The notes beneath the pieces were generated by a model, which was given only the letters and a program-made list of their open reading frames with translations, made no database searches and was not told where the DNA came from. 9,205 nt of DNA, taken from NCBI GenBank assembly GCA_903903765.1, contig CAIVAH010000067.1, positions 1 through 9,205 of the forward strand, in the 5' to 3' direction. Of the stretch, positions 1 to 6,154 are shown piece after piece. The translations under genes and the position numbers were made by a program. The stretch is from an uncultured Methylococcaceae bacterium (GTDB lineage Bacteria; Pseudomonadota; Gammaproteobacteria; Methylococcales; Methylomonadaceae). Within the stretch, counting starts at the first letter, position 1; each line of letters starts with the position of its first letter.

Positions 1-2198
1 GCTCTCCAAATACAACTAATTTCTTCACCCTCATTGCTAATCATTGTATTAATCTGACGCTCATCTTTATCAGAAAATGTAGTCGCCGGTGGTTTTGTAT
101 CTGATAAAGGTAAAGAAAACATAAAAGTACTTCCAACCCCAATTTCACTCTCCAACCACAGGCGACCACCCAGATGCTCTATAATTTCTTTACAAATAGG
201 TAAGCCCAATCCAGTACCCTGAGGTTTATCCGTCATGGTATCGCCCACCTGTTTAAACTTTTCAAAAACCAATGACTGGTCTTCTGGCTTAATGCCACTA
301 CCACTATCAATCACACTAACAACTAATTCACCCATATTAACTTCGGCTTTAAGCGTTACTTTACCCTCATCTGTAAATTTAATAGCATTGGAAATAAGAT
401 TGATAATAACTTGTATTAAACGATCACGATCACCTATACAAAAAGGTATGTTAGGCGCAATTTTTTTATCAAGTTTTACTGGCTTATTAGCAAATAAAGA
501 CGATGTTGAAGCCACTCCACGATCGATAATTTCCTCGATATGCAACTCACTAATATTCCAATCAACACGCCCTGCTTCCATTTTGGCAAGATCTAATACA
601 TCATTAATCAAGGTAGTTAGACGCTGTCCTTCTTCCACAATAATTGCTGTATTATCCATAACTTGCCGAATTGCTTTTTGAACCTTTTTATCTTCATTAT
701 CTGCTAGTGCCGGATAAAGTACGCTTTCAAATTTCTTCTGCATAATTCTTGCAAATCCAATAACAGAAGTCAGCGGCGTTCGAAGTTCATGAGAAACAGT
801 AGATAAGAAATTTGTTTTCATCTGATCTAAATCTCTGAGCTTCTCATTTGCAGCCTCCAGTTCAACTTGCTGTAGCCTCATTTTTTCCTGCTGAAGCAGC
901 ATTTTTTCTTGGGCTAATGCAATTTCAAATGCTGTAGCAACTACTTCTGAAACCTGCGTAATATATTCAATCTCTTGACTATTTAGATGTTTAACGGAAC
1001 CAATTTCCATAACACCTTGTAAGTTATTCTCAAAAAGAAGTGGTATGACACAAATTGTAATTGGTGATGATTCACCTAAACCAGAGGTAACACGAAGATA
1101 ATCTTTTGGCGCATCTTGAACCAAAATTTGCTTGCGTGATATTGCAACCTGCCCTACAAGTCCTTCTCCATATTTAATCTCATAATTTGCATTATTAAGA
1201 GTAAAAGCATATGCACCAACTAACGACAAAACATCTGCATTATCAACATTTTTTGATAGGTATATTGCCCCTACTTGTGCTCCTATATATTCAGCAATTT
1301 CATTAATAATTAAAGAGGCTAAAACTCTTATATCATCCTGACCTAATATGACTTTATTAATTCTAACGAGGCCAGTTTTCAACCAACTTTGCTCATCAAT
1401 TTCTTGATGCCCTAATAAAAGCTTTTCTTGCATAGACTCAATTGCACTAGCTAATTGTCCTATTTCATCTTCACCTTTTACCTCGTTTATTACACTAAAG
1501 TTCCCGCTAGCAATAATATTTGTTGTGTTAATTAATTTTTTAACTCTACCCGAAACTGACCTCGAAATAACCCAAGCCATCAAAAGTGCGATCAAAAAAA
1601 CAATAATTGACAGCCATAATGTGATTTTAAATTGATGTCTTAATAAAACATCTGTCGCCTCTCTTGAATCATCAAACTTATGTTCCATAAGGGATGTGAC
1701 TGAATTTGTCGAAACTAAAACCTCTTCAGCTTCCACAGAACTTTTGGTCCGACTTAATTGCAAAGCTTCTTTAGTTTTTCCATTCTCAATTAAACGCAAA
1801 ATTTCATTCAATGTAATCTTATAATCACCAAATTTTCGAGAGAATTGCTCAACTTCTTTCATCATTTGTGAATCTATATTTAGTTTATTAATAAGATTAA
1901 GACGGGTGGATATTTCTTCTTGAGCCGCTGAGATGCTCAATAAATTTTGAACTTTTTCTTTTTCACTAGAAACTAAAAATATTTCTTTCTCATACATTCT
2001 TAACTGAATAAAAGCACGACGAGTCTTTAAATTATTAATTAAAGCCTGGACATCATTATCAACTAATGTATTGAATCTTATATTAAAATTATCTAACGCG
2101 TTTATGGTCAAAAAAATTGTAGTATATGAAAGTACTAATGCTAGTAAAAAACTTAACAAAAGTTTCTTGTAAAGCGACAGGTTTTCTAAAAAATTCAT
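1..2198 (-). CDS. Membrane sensor histidine kinase (4-helix sensor, HAMP, GAF, HisKA, HATPase), 3' end cut off
   Basis: At least 732 codons are present and the C-terminus lies beyond the left edge. Transmembrane segments lie near residues 11-33 and 192-213. They bracket a helical periplasmic region of about 155 residues that resembles the four-helix-bundle sensors of chemoreceptors. HAMP follows (about 212-265), then a GAF domain (about 285-428), a coiled-coil linker (428-460), HisKA with SHELRTP and phospho-acceptor H470, and HATPase with N-box NLISNAIKF (600-608), G1 DSGSG (631-635) and G2 GTGLGL (661-666). All catalytic motifs look intact, so it should autophosphorylate. The ligand cannot be read from sequence. 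The start ATG at 2198 is supported by AGAGGAT at 2203-2209, five bases upstream. About 35 residues after the HATPase domain are visible and no receiver domain has begun, so whether it is a hybrid kinase is undecided. No response regulator gene is in the window. The adjacent beta-barrel gene is divergent; a functional link is speculation. Confidence 0.93.
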   Translation of the reverse strand, partial: MNFLENLSLYKKLLLSFLLALVLSYTTIFLTINALDNFNIRFNTLVDNDVQALINNLKTRRAFIQLRMYEKEIFLVSSEKEKVQNLLSISAAQEEISTRLNLINKLNIDSQMMKEVEQFSRKFGDYKITLNEILRLIENGKTKEALQLSRTKSSVEAEEVLVSTNSVTSLMEHKFDDSREATDVLLRHQFKITLWLSIIVFLIALLMAWVISRSVSGRVKKLINTTNIIASGNFSVINEVKGEDEIGQLASAIESMQEKLLLGHQEIDEQSWLKTGLVRINKVILGQDDIRVLASLIINEIAEYIGAQVGAIYLSKNVDNADVLSLVGAYAFTLNNANYEIKYGEGLVGQVAISRKQILVQDAPKDYLRVTSGLGESSPITICVIPLLFENNLQGVMEIGSVKHLNSQEIEYITQVSEVVATAFEIALAQEKMLLQQEKMRLQQVELEAANEKLRDLDQMKTNFLSTVSHELRTPLTSVIGFARIMQKKFESVLYPALADNEDKKVQKAIRQVMDNTAIIVEEGQRLTTLINDVLDLAKMEAGRVDWNISELHIEEIIDRGVASTSSLFANKPVKLDKKIAPNIPFCIGDRDRLIQVIINLISNAIKFTDEGKVTLKAEVNMGELVVSVIDSGSGIKPEDQSLVFEKFKQVGDTMTDKPQGTGLGLPICKEIIEHLGGRLWLESEIGVGSTFMFSLPLSDTKPPATTFSDKDERQINTMISNEGEEISCIWR

Positions 2199-2502
2199 CA
2201 ATATCCTCTATAAGTGTTAGCTGTCATTTGATATTAGATTGTGAGAGACCCTTAATTAAATAGTTTAAAAGCTTAGACTATCATACCTAAAAGTTTATGG
2301 CTCTATATGAAATAAAGTAAGCCAAATCACAGAGCCTAATAAAATGCCAAAAGTTGTTAAAACTGCTGATTTAGAGGATTGTAATATCAGTTGTGTTAAT
2401 AGTTCTACCCTGTAAATATATAAAATATCAAAAATAATAATTGGACAAAATCCAACAGAAAAACCAACTCACATTCCATACTAATTCTTCAAAATCACAT
2501 TA

Positions 2503-2518
2503 ATAGGTAGATACCTAT
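2503..2518. promoter_or_regulatory. 16-bp palindrome, candidate operator upstream of the beta-barrel gene
   Basis: ATAGGTA and TACCTAT are perfect 7-base inverted arms around a central GA. The site lies about 100 bases upstream of the beta-barrel ATG and just upstream of the best promoter candidate, in an otherwise low-complexity AT stretch. There is no T-run after it, so a terminator is unlikely. The dyad fits a dimeric regulator, but I do not recognise the motif. It could serve the beta-barrel gene, the divergent kinase, or both. Confidence 0.4.
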
Positions 2519-2524
2519 AAAAAT

Positions 2525-2552
2525 TTGCAAAAAAAATATTTGATGATAAATT
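2525..2552 (+). promoter_or_regulatory. Weak sigma-70-like promoter candidate for the beta-barrel gene
   Basis: TTGCAA (2525-2530) is followed after 16 bases by TAAATT (2547-2552); each hexamer matches the consensus at four or more positions. This would give a leader of about 60 bases. In so AT-rich a region such matches occur by chance, and another pair slightly downstream is nearly as good, so this is tentative. Confidence 0.25.
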
Positions 2553-2618
2553 TTTTTCGGATTTTCTACAAAAAAAATAATTACCATATTAACAACAAAA
2601 CATTTTTAAGAATAATTT

Positions 2619-3560
2619 ATGAAAAAAACATATATTGCAAACTTAATAGCAATCTTAGTTAGCTTTTCTCAATTAGGTCATTCTGAAGACAAAACTTCTA
2701 GAGGCTTTTACGTTGGAGGTTTCGGTGGTGGTGGAACATCGGATAATGATCACATTTCACAGTCCGGCGAGGCTTTTAAAAGAACTGGTGGAGCTCAAGG
2801 TATTTATAGAGACAGCGGAGAAGATTTTAATCTTCTAGTTAATGTCACAGGTAAATCCGAATCACAGTCAACCTCATTAGGCGGCCTTCATGTAGGTTAT
2901 GAGTTTCCCGAACTCCAAATCGGAAATAATTTATCAGATTGGGGCGTACTTATAGCTATTGAATTAGAAGGATATTACTTAGGCTCAAGCATTAGTGGCA
3001 CATTAACCAATCCTAACCCAGAAACCTTCAATGGATTAGAAGGCGGCGTAGTTGCAATAGACGAAACAACACAACTTAATGCAGGTCAGCATAAGTTTGT
3101 TGACACCTTCAATCAGGATAAAGGAGTTTTACTTACAAATGTAGTGTTTAATTTCAAAACACCTTTTGCAAAAAATTTTTTCCCATATATTGGGGGTGGT
3201 ATTGGCGCTGCTATTAACTCATTATCTGGCTCAAACTCTGCACAAATAGCAAGTGGTAGTCCATATGCTGGTAATGAAATTGGCTTAAACCACTTTAACT
3301 CAAATCCAAATGCTGACAACTCTGCATTTGCTGCACAAGTTAAAGCAGGTGTTCGTGCACAATTAATTGATAAAATTTCTGTATTTGTTGAATATCGTTA
3401 TTTACATGTAACTGATTCAAGTTATACATTTGGATCAACAGAATATCCTGCTGTTGGCTCCTCTTACCCAGGTGGTCATGCACAAACATCTTCATGGAAT
3501 GTTGGACTAGCATCTTTAAACTACCATACAGGCGTATTTGGTGTTCAATACGATTTTTAA
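2619..3560 (+). CDS. Outer-membrane beta-barrel protein (OmpA-like or porin-like barrel)
   Basis: The 313-residue product starts with a Sec signal peptide: a Lys pair, a hydrophobic core at about 6-19 and probable cleavage near residue 22, after GHS. The mature protein opens with GFYVGGFGGGG, the first-strand pattern typical of outer-membrane barrel families. Alternating strands rich in Gly and aromatic residues follow, including FPYIGGGIGAAI, an AQVKAGVRAQL strand, and VFVEYRYLHV. It ends in GVFGVQYDF, with the terminal Phe expected of the BAM recognition signal. No OmpA peptidoglycan-binding domain is present, so it is a barrel only, probably with few strands. Long polar stretches (about 40-85 and 125-165) look like surface loops. 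The ribosome-binding site is weak (AAG about eight bases upstream). The gene is monocistronic, with its own terminator. Substrate or role cannot be assigned; a porin, an adhesin or a structural barrel are all possible. Confidence 0.85.
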   Translation: MKKTYIANLIAILVSFSQLGHSEDKTSRGFYVGGFGGGGTSDNDHISQSGEAFKRTGGAQGIYRDSGEDFNLLVNVTGKSESQSTSLGGLHVGYEFPELQIGNNLSDWGVLIAIELEGYYLGSSISGTLTNPNPETFNGLEGGVVAIDETTQLNAGQHKFVDTFNQDKGVLLTNVVFNFKTPFAKNFFPYIGGGIGAAINSLSGSNSAQIASGSPYAGNEIGLNHFNSNPNADNSAFAAQVKAGVRAQLIDKISVFVEYRYLHVTDSSYTFGSTEYPAVGSSYPGGHAQTSSWNVGLASLNYHTGVFGVQYDF

Positions 3561-3572
3561 TATAAGCCACAA

Positions 3573-3606
3573 CTAGGTGGGTCAATCAAACCAACCTAGC
3601 ATTTTT
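3573..3606 (+). terminator. Rho-independent terminator of the beta-barrel gene
   Basis: CTAGGTGGGT pairs with ACCAACCTAG (9 of 10 pairs, one G/A mismatch) around a 7-base loop, followed by a run of five T after CA. It begins 12 bases after the stop codon. There is no T-run on the other strand, so it acts in the plus direction. Confidence 0.85.
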
Positions 3607-3924
3607 AAGGATTTTATTTAATAGTTATGGCATCATCAATCGCTTTTTGAAGCTCTTCGGATGCAGCATTGATGTGATTTTTAAACATACTTTTATCTAC
3701 TATTGTCAATAATAAACATACGGTTAATGCCGAATGCGATAAAAATCGACAGTGAAAATTTATCATTACTAAAATCGATTTTCAAGTTAAATTTTAATGA
3801 AAAATATTTTCTCCTGCCTGTCAATCAGCGCCCAATTTTTGCAAATTATTCAACGCTCATTAACAAACACCGAGCAAATCCAGAATTCATCTGACATTGC
3901 TTAATCATCCTTTATGGTGATTTA
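3607..3924. other. Intergenic stretch with only doubtful small reading frames
   Basis: Between the beta-barrel terminator and the FNR-type box I find no gene I can support firmly. A plus-strand frame runs 3703-3894 (TTG start, or ATG at 3727 for 55 residues). It has no ribosome-binding site and no recognisable domain, and its composition is what AT-rich sequence gives by chance. It overlaps a minus-strand frame at 3614-3766, listed separately from its inner start, so at most one is likely to be real. Confidence 0.5.
3614..3688 (-). CDS. Possible 24-residue peptide or remnant, unrecognised
   Basis: From ATG at 3688 the frame encodes 24 residues with an amphipathic, acidic helix-like core (ASEELQKAIDDAI) that reads more like real protein than the surrounding translations. 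The same frame is open to an earlier ATG at 3766, giving 50 residues with a short hydrophobic stretch (ALTVCLLLTIV). Neither start has a good ribosome-binding site. It could be the tail of a decayed gene or chance. I assign no function. Confidence 0.15.
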   Translation of the reverse strand: MFKNHINAASEELQKAIDDAITIK

Positions 3925-3938
3925 TTGATTCAGATCAA
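3925..3938. promoter_or_regulatory. Perfect FNR/Anr-type binding site
   Basis: TTGAT-TCAG-ATCAA matches the FNR-family consensus TTGATNNNNATCAA at all ten defined positions. Adding the flanking A and T gives ATTGATTCAGATCAAT, a 6-base dyad. Its centre (3931.5) lies about 40 bases upstream of the start point predicted from TATAAA at 3960-3965, almost the -41.5 expected for class II activation. It therefore probably activates the small lipoprotein gene at 4057 when oxygen is low. FixK or Dnr-type relatives recognise similar sites. Confidence 0.7.
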
Positions 3939-3959
3939 TTTTTAATTTTAATACCCATG

Positions 3960-3965
3960 TATAAA
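3960..3965 (+). promoter_or_regulatory. -10 element of the FNR-type promoter
   Basis: TATAAA lies 21 bases after the FNR-type site (22 would be ideal for class II). There is no -35 hexamer of its own, as usual for activator-dependent promoters. Transcription would start near 3972, giving a leader of about 85 bases before the lipoprotein ATG. Confidence 0.5.
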
Positions 3966-3997
3966 TAAAAACGCCTAATGAAAGTTAAGCATAATTA

Positions 3998-4041
3998 CTT
4001 CTTTCTCTTGTGTTAAAGAAGAAATCGATAATATATATTAT
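3998..4041. repeat. Two dyads in the leader of the small lipoprotein gene
   Basis: CTTCTTT (3998-4004) and AAAGAAG (4015-4021) form a 7-bp stem with a 10-base loop. Seven bases later, ATAATATATATTAT (4028-4041) is a perfect 14-bp palindrome ending just upstream of the GAG ribosome-binding site (4048-4050). Both lie within the predicted leader and could fold in the RNA or bind protein. Chance palindromes are common at this AT content, so function is uncertain. Confidence 0.35.
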
Positions 4042-4056
4042 AAAAATGAGAAAATA

Positions 4057-4179
4057 ATGAAATATATAAGCCAACTGTTATTGTTAGTTATCACTATCTT
4101 CAGTCTTATAGCTTGTGACTCAGGTAAAGGTCCAAGTAAGCCTACAGGAACAAATAATTCAAACGTTTCTATAAAATAA
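4057..4179 (+). CDS. Small lipoprotein (40 residues), probably oxygen-regulated
   Basis: The product has a lipoprotein signal peptide: Lys2, a hydrophobic core at residues 7-18, and lipobox LIAC with Cys20 as the lipidated residue. Only 21 mature residues remain, polar and rich in Gly, Ser, Asn and Lys, with no fold to recognise. Asp21 stands directly after the lipidated Cys; in E. coli Asp at +2 keeps lipoproteins in the inner membrane, so that location is inferred. GAG at 4048-4050, seven bases upstream, supports the ATG. The gene stands alone, between an FNR-type promoter and a strong terminator, which argues for a real gene despite its size. It resembles entericidin-type microlipoproteins in size and layout, but not in any diagnostic sequence. 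I do not recognise the family. Confidence 0.7.
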   Translation: MKYISQLLLLVITIFSLIACDSGKGPSKPTGTNNSNVSIK

Positions 4180-4228
4180 GTTAGCTCATTATTTTTAAGT
4201 AGCCTTGTTAATCAGTAACATCAATTCT

Positions 4229-4257
4229 AAAGGCTCCTAGCTGATAGGGGCCTTTTT
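4229..4257 (+). terminator. Rho-independent terminator of the small lipoprotein gene
   Basis: AAAGGCTCCT pairs with AGGGGCCTTT along all ten positions (one G-T wobble) around a 7-base loop, and the T-run (five T) overlaps the end of the stem. It lies about 50 bases after the lipoprotein stop and closes the unit started at the FNR-type promoter. Confidence 0.88.
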
Positions 4258-4308
4258 AATATCTAATGTTCTAATAACTAAAAATTTGCTAATGTGGCGT
4301 TATTTTAA

Positions 4309-4395
4309 ATAACCGATATATTTCAGGGAGCTGACCAAGTTCAGCGCATTCTTTTTTCTGACGGCGGCTTATTTGATCAAATTTATGACAGTTAA
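4309..4395 (+). pseudogene. Possible gene remnant: 28-codon C-terminal-like scrap
   Basis: After a TAA at 4306-4308 the frame runs 28 codons to TAA at 4393-4395. It has no start codon, yet the translation (containing GADQVQRILFSDGGLFDQIY) has protein-like composition, and the DNA is visibly richer in G and C than its flanks. It may be the tail of a gene whose front was lost. I do not recognise the family. The same stretch holds a 15-bp palindrome at its left edge (4299-4313), a small hairpin (4330-4345) followed by six T, and a 12-bp palindrome (4371-4382), so a structural or terminator role is the alternative. Confidence 0.25.
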
Positions 4396-4404
4396 TTATA
4401 TACG

Positions 4405-5265
4405 TTACTCACCCAACGCTTTTTCTACCGCCTTCTGAAAAACCAATTCATCCGGAGTTATACCAGTCCAAGCTTCAAAAATCTGCATGGCTAACTGCAC
4501 CAGCATATCAACACCATCGACTATAGAACAGCCTTTTTCACGCGCTGTTTCCAAAAACGGAGTAATTCTAGGGTTAGTAATAACATCCACAACTGTCGCA
4601 TCTGCGGATAAAGTACTCCAATCAATCGGAACAGATTCTCTTTCTGGTAAAGCACCAAGATGCGTCGCATTAAGTAAAATTTGAGTGCCTTCAGGGAGCG
4701 CTATATTACCTGTCCAAGATACCCATTCTGTAGGCACACCGGTCGCATTCTGCACCATAGTTGCCACTTCAACACCTTGTGATTCACGACGGGTAATGAT
4801 AGTTAAATGTGAAACTCCAGCACGCGCAATCTCAACTGCCATTGCGCGCCCAGCACCACCAGCACCCAGCATACCCGCACGCTTACCGGCGATAGAGGTT
4901 ATTTTTTCAATCGCTTTAACAACACCCTTACCGTCATTATTATGGCCAATCATCTGACCTTGTTCAAAGGTTACATAGTTAGCCGCGCCAATAACACGCA
5001 CATCGTCATCAAAGCCATCAAGCGTTGCTATAACATCAATTTTATAAGGCACGGTAATGCAAAAACCAGCAAATCCCATAGCCTTAGCACCAGCTATAGC
5101 TTTAGGAATCTCGTGAGAAGAGTTTATATTCATTTTCCAAAACTGCCAGTTAAGCTCGTAGTGTTTGTAAACGGTATCAAACATTTGATCTATAGGGTTT
5201 TCTGCTACAGGGTTTCCGAACATTCCGGTCATTTGTTTCTGTACAGCAAGCATATTATTTGACAT
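4405..5265 (-). CDS. Divergent shikimate dehydrogenase-family (AroE-like) oxidoreductase
   Basis: The 286-residue product has the AroE architecture: an N-terminal substrate domain, then an NADP-binding Rossmann domain with GAGGAGR (134-140), TRR (158-160) and NATHLG (199-204). By alignment with E. coli AroE, catalytic Lys65 and Asp102 are kept (K75 in ITVPYK, D111 in HNNDG), as are Thr61 (T71) and Asn86 (N96). Shikimate-binding residues are not: Ser14 and Ser16 become Asn and Ile (GNPVAENPID), Tyr215 becomes Thr230 and Gln244 becomes Leu258. It is therefore a family member whose substrate may not be shikimate. From memory, a similar 'AENP' subgroup exists in other bacteria under the shikimate dehydrogenase name. 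It follows folP by 16 bases and is probably co-transcribed. No clear ribosome-binding site marks the start; Met5 (5253) or Met12 (5232) are alternatives. Calling it true aroE would be unsafe. Confidence 0.85.
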   Translation of the reverse strand: MSNNMLAVQKQMTGMFGNPVAENPIDQMFDTVYKHYELNWQFWKMNINSSHEIPKAIAGAKAMGFAGFCITVPYKIDVIATLDGFDDDVRVIGAANYVTFEQGQMIGHNNDGKGVVKAIEKITSIAGKRAGMLGAGGAGRAMAVEIARAGVSHLTIITRRESQGVEVATMVQNATGVPTEWVSWTGNIALPEGTQILLNATHLGALPERESVPIDWSTLSADATVVDVITNPRITPFLETAREKGCSIVDGVDMLVQLAMQIFEAWTGITPDELVFQKAVEKALGE

Positions 5266-5281
5266 GGTTTTAATCTATTAT

Positions 5282-6109
5282 TTAATTAGTGCGTAATTGT
5301 TTAATCGCCCAAGCCACATCTAAGGCTTGCCTATTTTCTTTAACATCATGAACGCGAATTATATTCACCCCAGCCATTACCGCTAAAGCTGTTGTAACAG
5401 ATGTAGCAATTGCTAAGTCTTGGGGGGGGGCTGTTGGGATAATACTTTTTAAAAACTTCTTTCGGCTGGCGCCTAACAAAATGGGATAGCCACTTTTAAC
5501 AAACTGATCCAAATGCCCTAAAAGCGTAAGATCATGTTCACTGGTTTTACCAAAACCGATACCGGGATCGAGTATGATTTTTTCTTGCTTAACGCCTGCT
5601 GCTTTTGCATGTTCTACATTTCTTTGTAATCCCGTTAAAACATCAGCAAGCACATTATTATATATTGGATTATTCTGCATGGTTTGAGGCGTACCCTTTA
5701 TATGCATTAGTATTATAGGGCAATCAAAGTCTGCAGCAACAGTTAATATATTCGGGTCATTTTGACCGGCAGAAACATCATTGATAATAGTTGCACCTTC
5801 AGCCAAAGCCATTTTTGCAACAGTACTAATTCGGGTATCTATACTTATAGGTACGTTAGTTGATAATTGTTGTCGAATTGCTTTAATAATGGGTATCACC
5901 CGTTGCACTTGTTCGCCAGAAGAAACTGAAATGGAATATGGCCGGGTAGACTCGCCACCAATATCGATAATATCAGCCCCATCATTCAACATTTTTTCAA
6001 CATGCATTAAAGCAGATGTAATGTTATTAAAGTATCCTCCATCAGAAAAACTATCTGGAGTCACATTTAATATCCCCATAATCAGAGGCTTATTTAAGGC
6101 ATTAAACAT
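5282..6109 (-). CDS. folP: Dihydropteroate synthase (DHPS)
   Basis: The enzyme condenses p-aminobenzoate with dihydropterin pyrophosphate in cytoplasmic folate synthesis. The length, 275 residues, is normal. The TIM-barrel motifs appear in order: MGILNVTPDSFSDGG (11-25), IDIGGESTRP (48-57), ISID (88-91), INDVSAG (109-115), LMH (134-136), DPGIGFGKT (181-189), ASRKK (214-218) and RVHD (252-255). Phe21 and Thr55-Arg-Pro57 match the wild-type residues of the sulfonamide-binding loops, and the loop after Pro57 has no insertion, so this looks like a housekeeping, drug-sensitive form. It is first of two genes; the AroE-like gene starts 16 bases later. The usual neighbours ftsH and glmM are absent. 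A C9 run on the coding strand spans codons 227-230. The ribosome-binding site is weak; the ATG fits the family's start. Confidence 0.96.
   Translation of the reverse strand: MFNALNKPLIMGILNVTPDSFSDGGYFNNITSALMHVEKMLNDGADIIDIGGESTRPYSISVSSGEQVQRVIPIIKAIRQQLSTNVPISIDTRISTVAKMALAEGATIINDVSAGQNDPNILTVAADFDCPIILMHIKGTPQTMQNNPIYNNVLADVLTGLQRNVEHAKAAGVKQEKIILDPGIGFGKTSEHDLTLLGHLDQFVKSGYPILLGASRKKFLKSIIPTAPPQDLAIATSVTTALAVMAGVNIIRVHDVKENRQALDVAWAIKQLRTN
5422..5430. repeat. Nine-base G/C homopolymer inside folP
   Basis: Nine G on the plus strand (nine C in the coding sense) cover Ala227-Pro-Pro-Gln230, in the variable loop between the SRK motif and the next helix. It is the only long G/C run in an AT-rich window. 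The frame is intact at this length. Loss or gain of one base would remove the last 45 or so residues, including RVHD. Confidence 0.95.
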
Positions 6110-6154
6110 AATTAGCTGATATCCAAAATTTAACTAGAACAGGTCGACGTTAGA

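Larger units (their letters stand above)
2199..2618. other. AT-rich divergent intergenic region between kinase and beta-barrel genes
   Basis: This gap of 420 bases must hold the promoters of two divergent genes. I see a 16-bp palindrome at 2503-2518 and a weak promoter candidate after it. A loose inverted repeat GGCTCT (2299-2304) / AGAGCC (2331-2336) is separated by 26 bases. A 23-codon open frame at 2344-2415 has no ribosome-binding site, and I do not consider it a gene. No convincing -35/-10 pair for the kinase could be picked; TATGAT on the minus strand is a possible -10, but it lacks a good -35. Confidence 0.6.

Noticed and set aside
235..681. Plus-strand open frame of 148 codons
   Set aside because: It lies opposite the HisKA/HATPase part of the kinase; the minus frame has all catalytic motifs and the plus translation has none.
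2299..2336. GGCTCT/AGAGCC inverted repeat as a mobile-element end or terminator
   Set aside because: The arms are 6 bases with 26 bases between them, with no T-run, target duplication or transposase nearby.
2344..2415. 23-codon open frame in the divergent gap
   Set aside because: No ribosome-binding site, no recognisable sequence, and expected by chance at this length.
3113..3585. Two minus-strand open frames under the beta-barrel gene
   Set aside because: Both are antisense to clear beta-strand coding sequence, lack ribosome-binding sites and show no domain.
4330..4357. GCTGA/TCAGC hairpin plus six T as a terminator
   Set aside because: The stem is only 5 bp and the T-run starts six bases later; the upstream unit already has a strong terminator.
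4371..4382. ATTTGATCAAAT as a second FNR site
   Set aside because: The half-sites lack the 4-base spacer the FNR family needs, and no promoter follows.
4487..5262. Three plus-strand open frames opposite the AroE-like gene
   Set aside because: They are antisense shadows; the minus strand encodes a complete Rossmann-type enzyme.
5781..6119. Plus-strand open frame opposite folP
   Set aside because: Antisense to conserved DHPS motifs, with no family resemblance.
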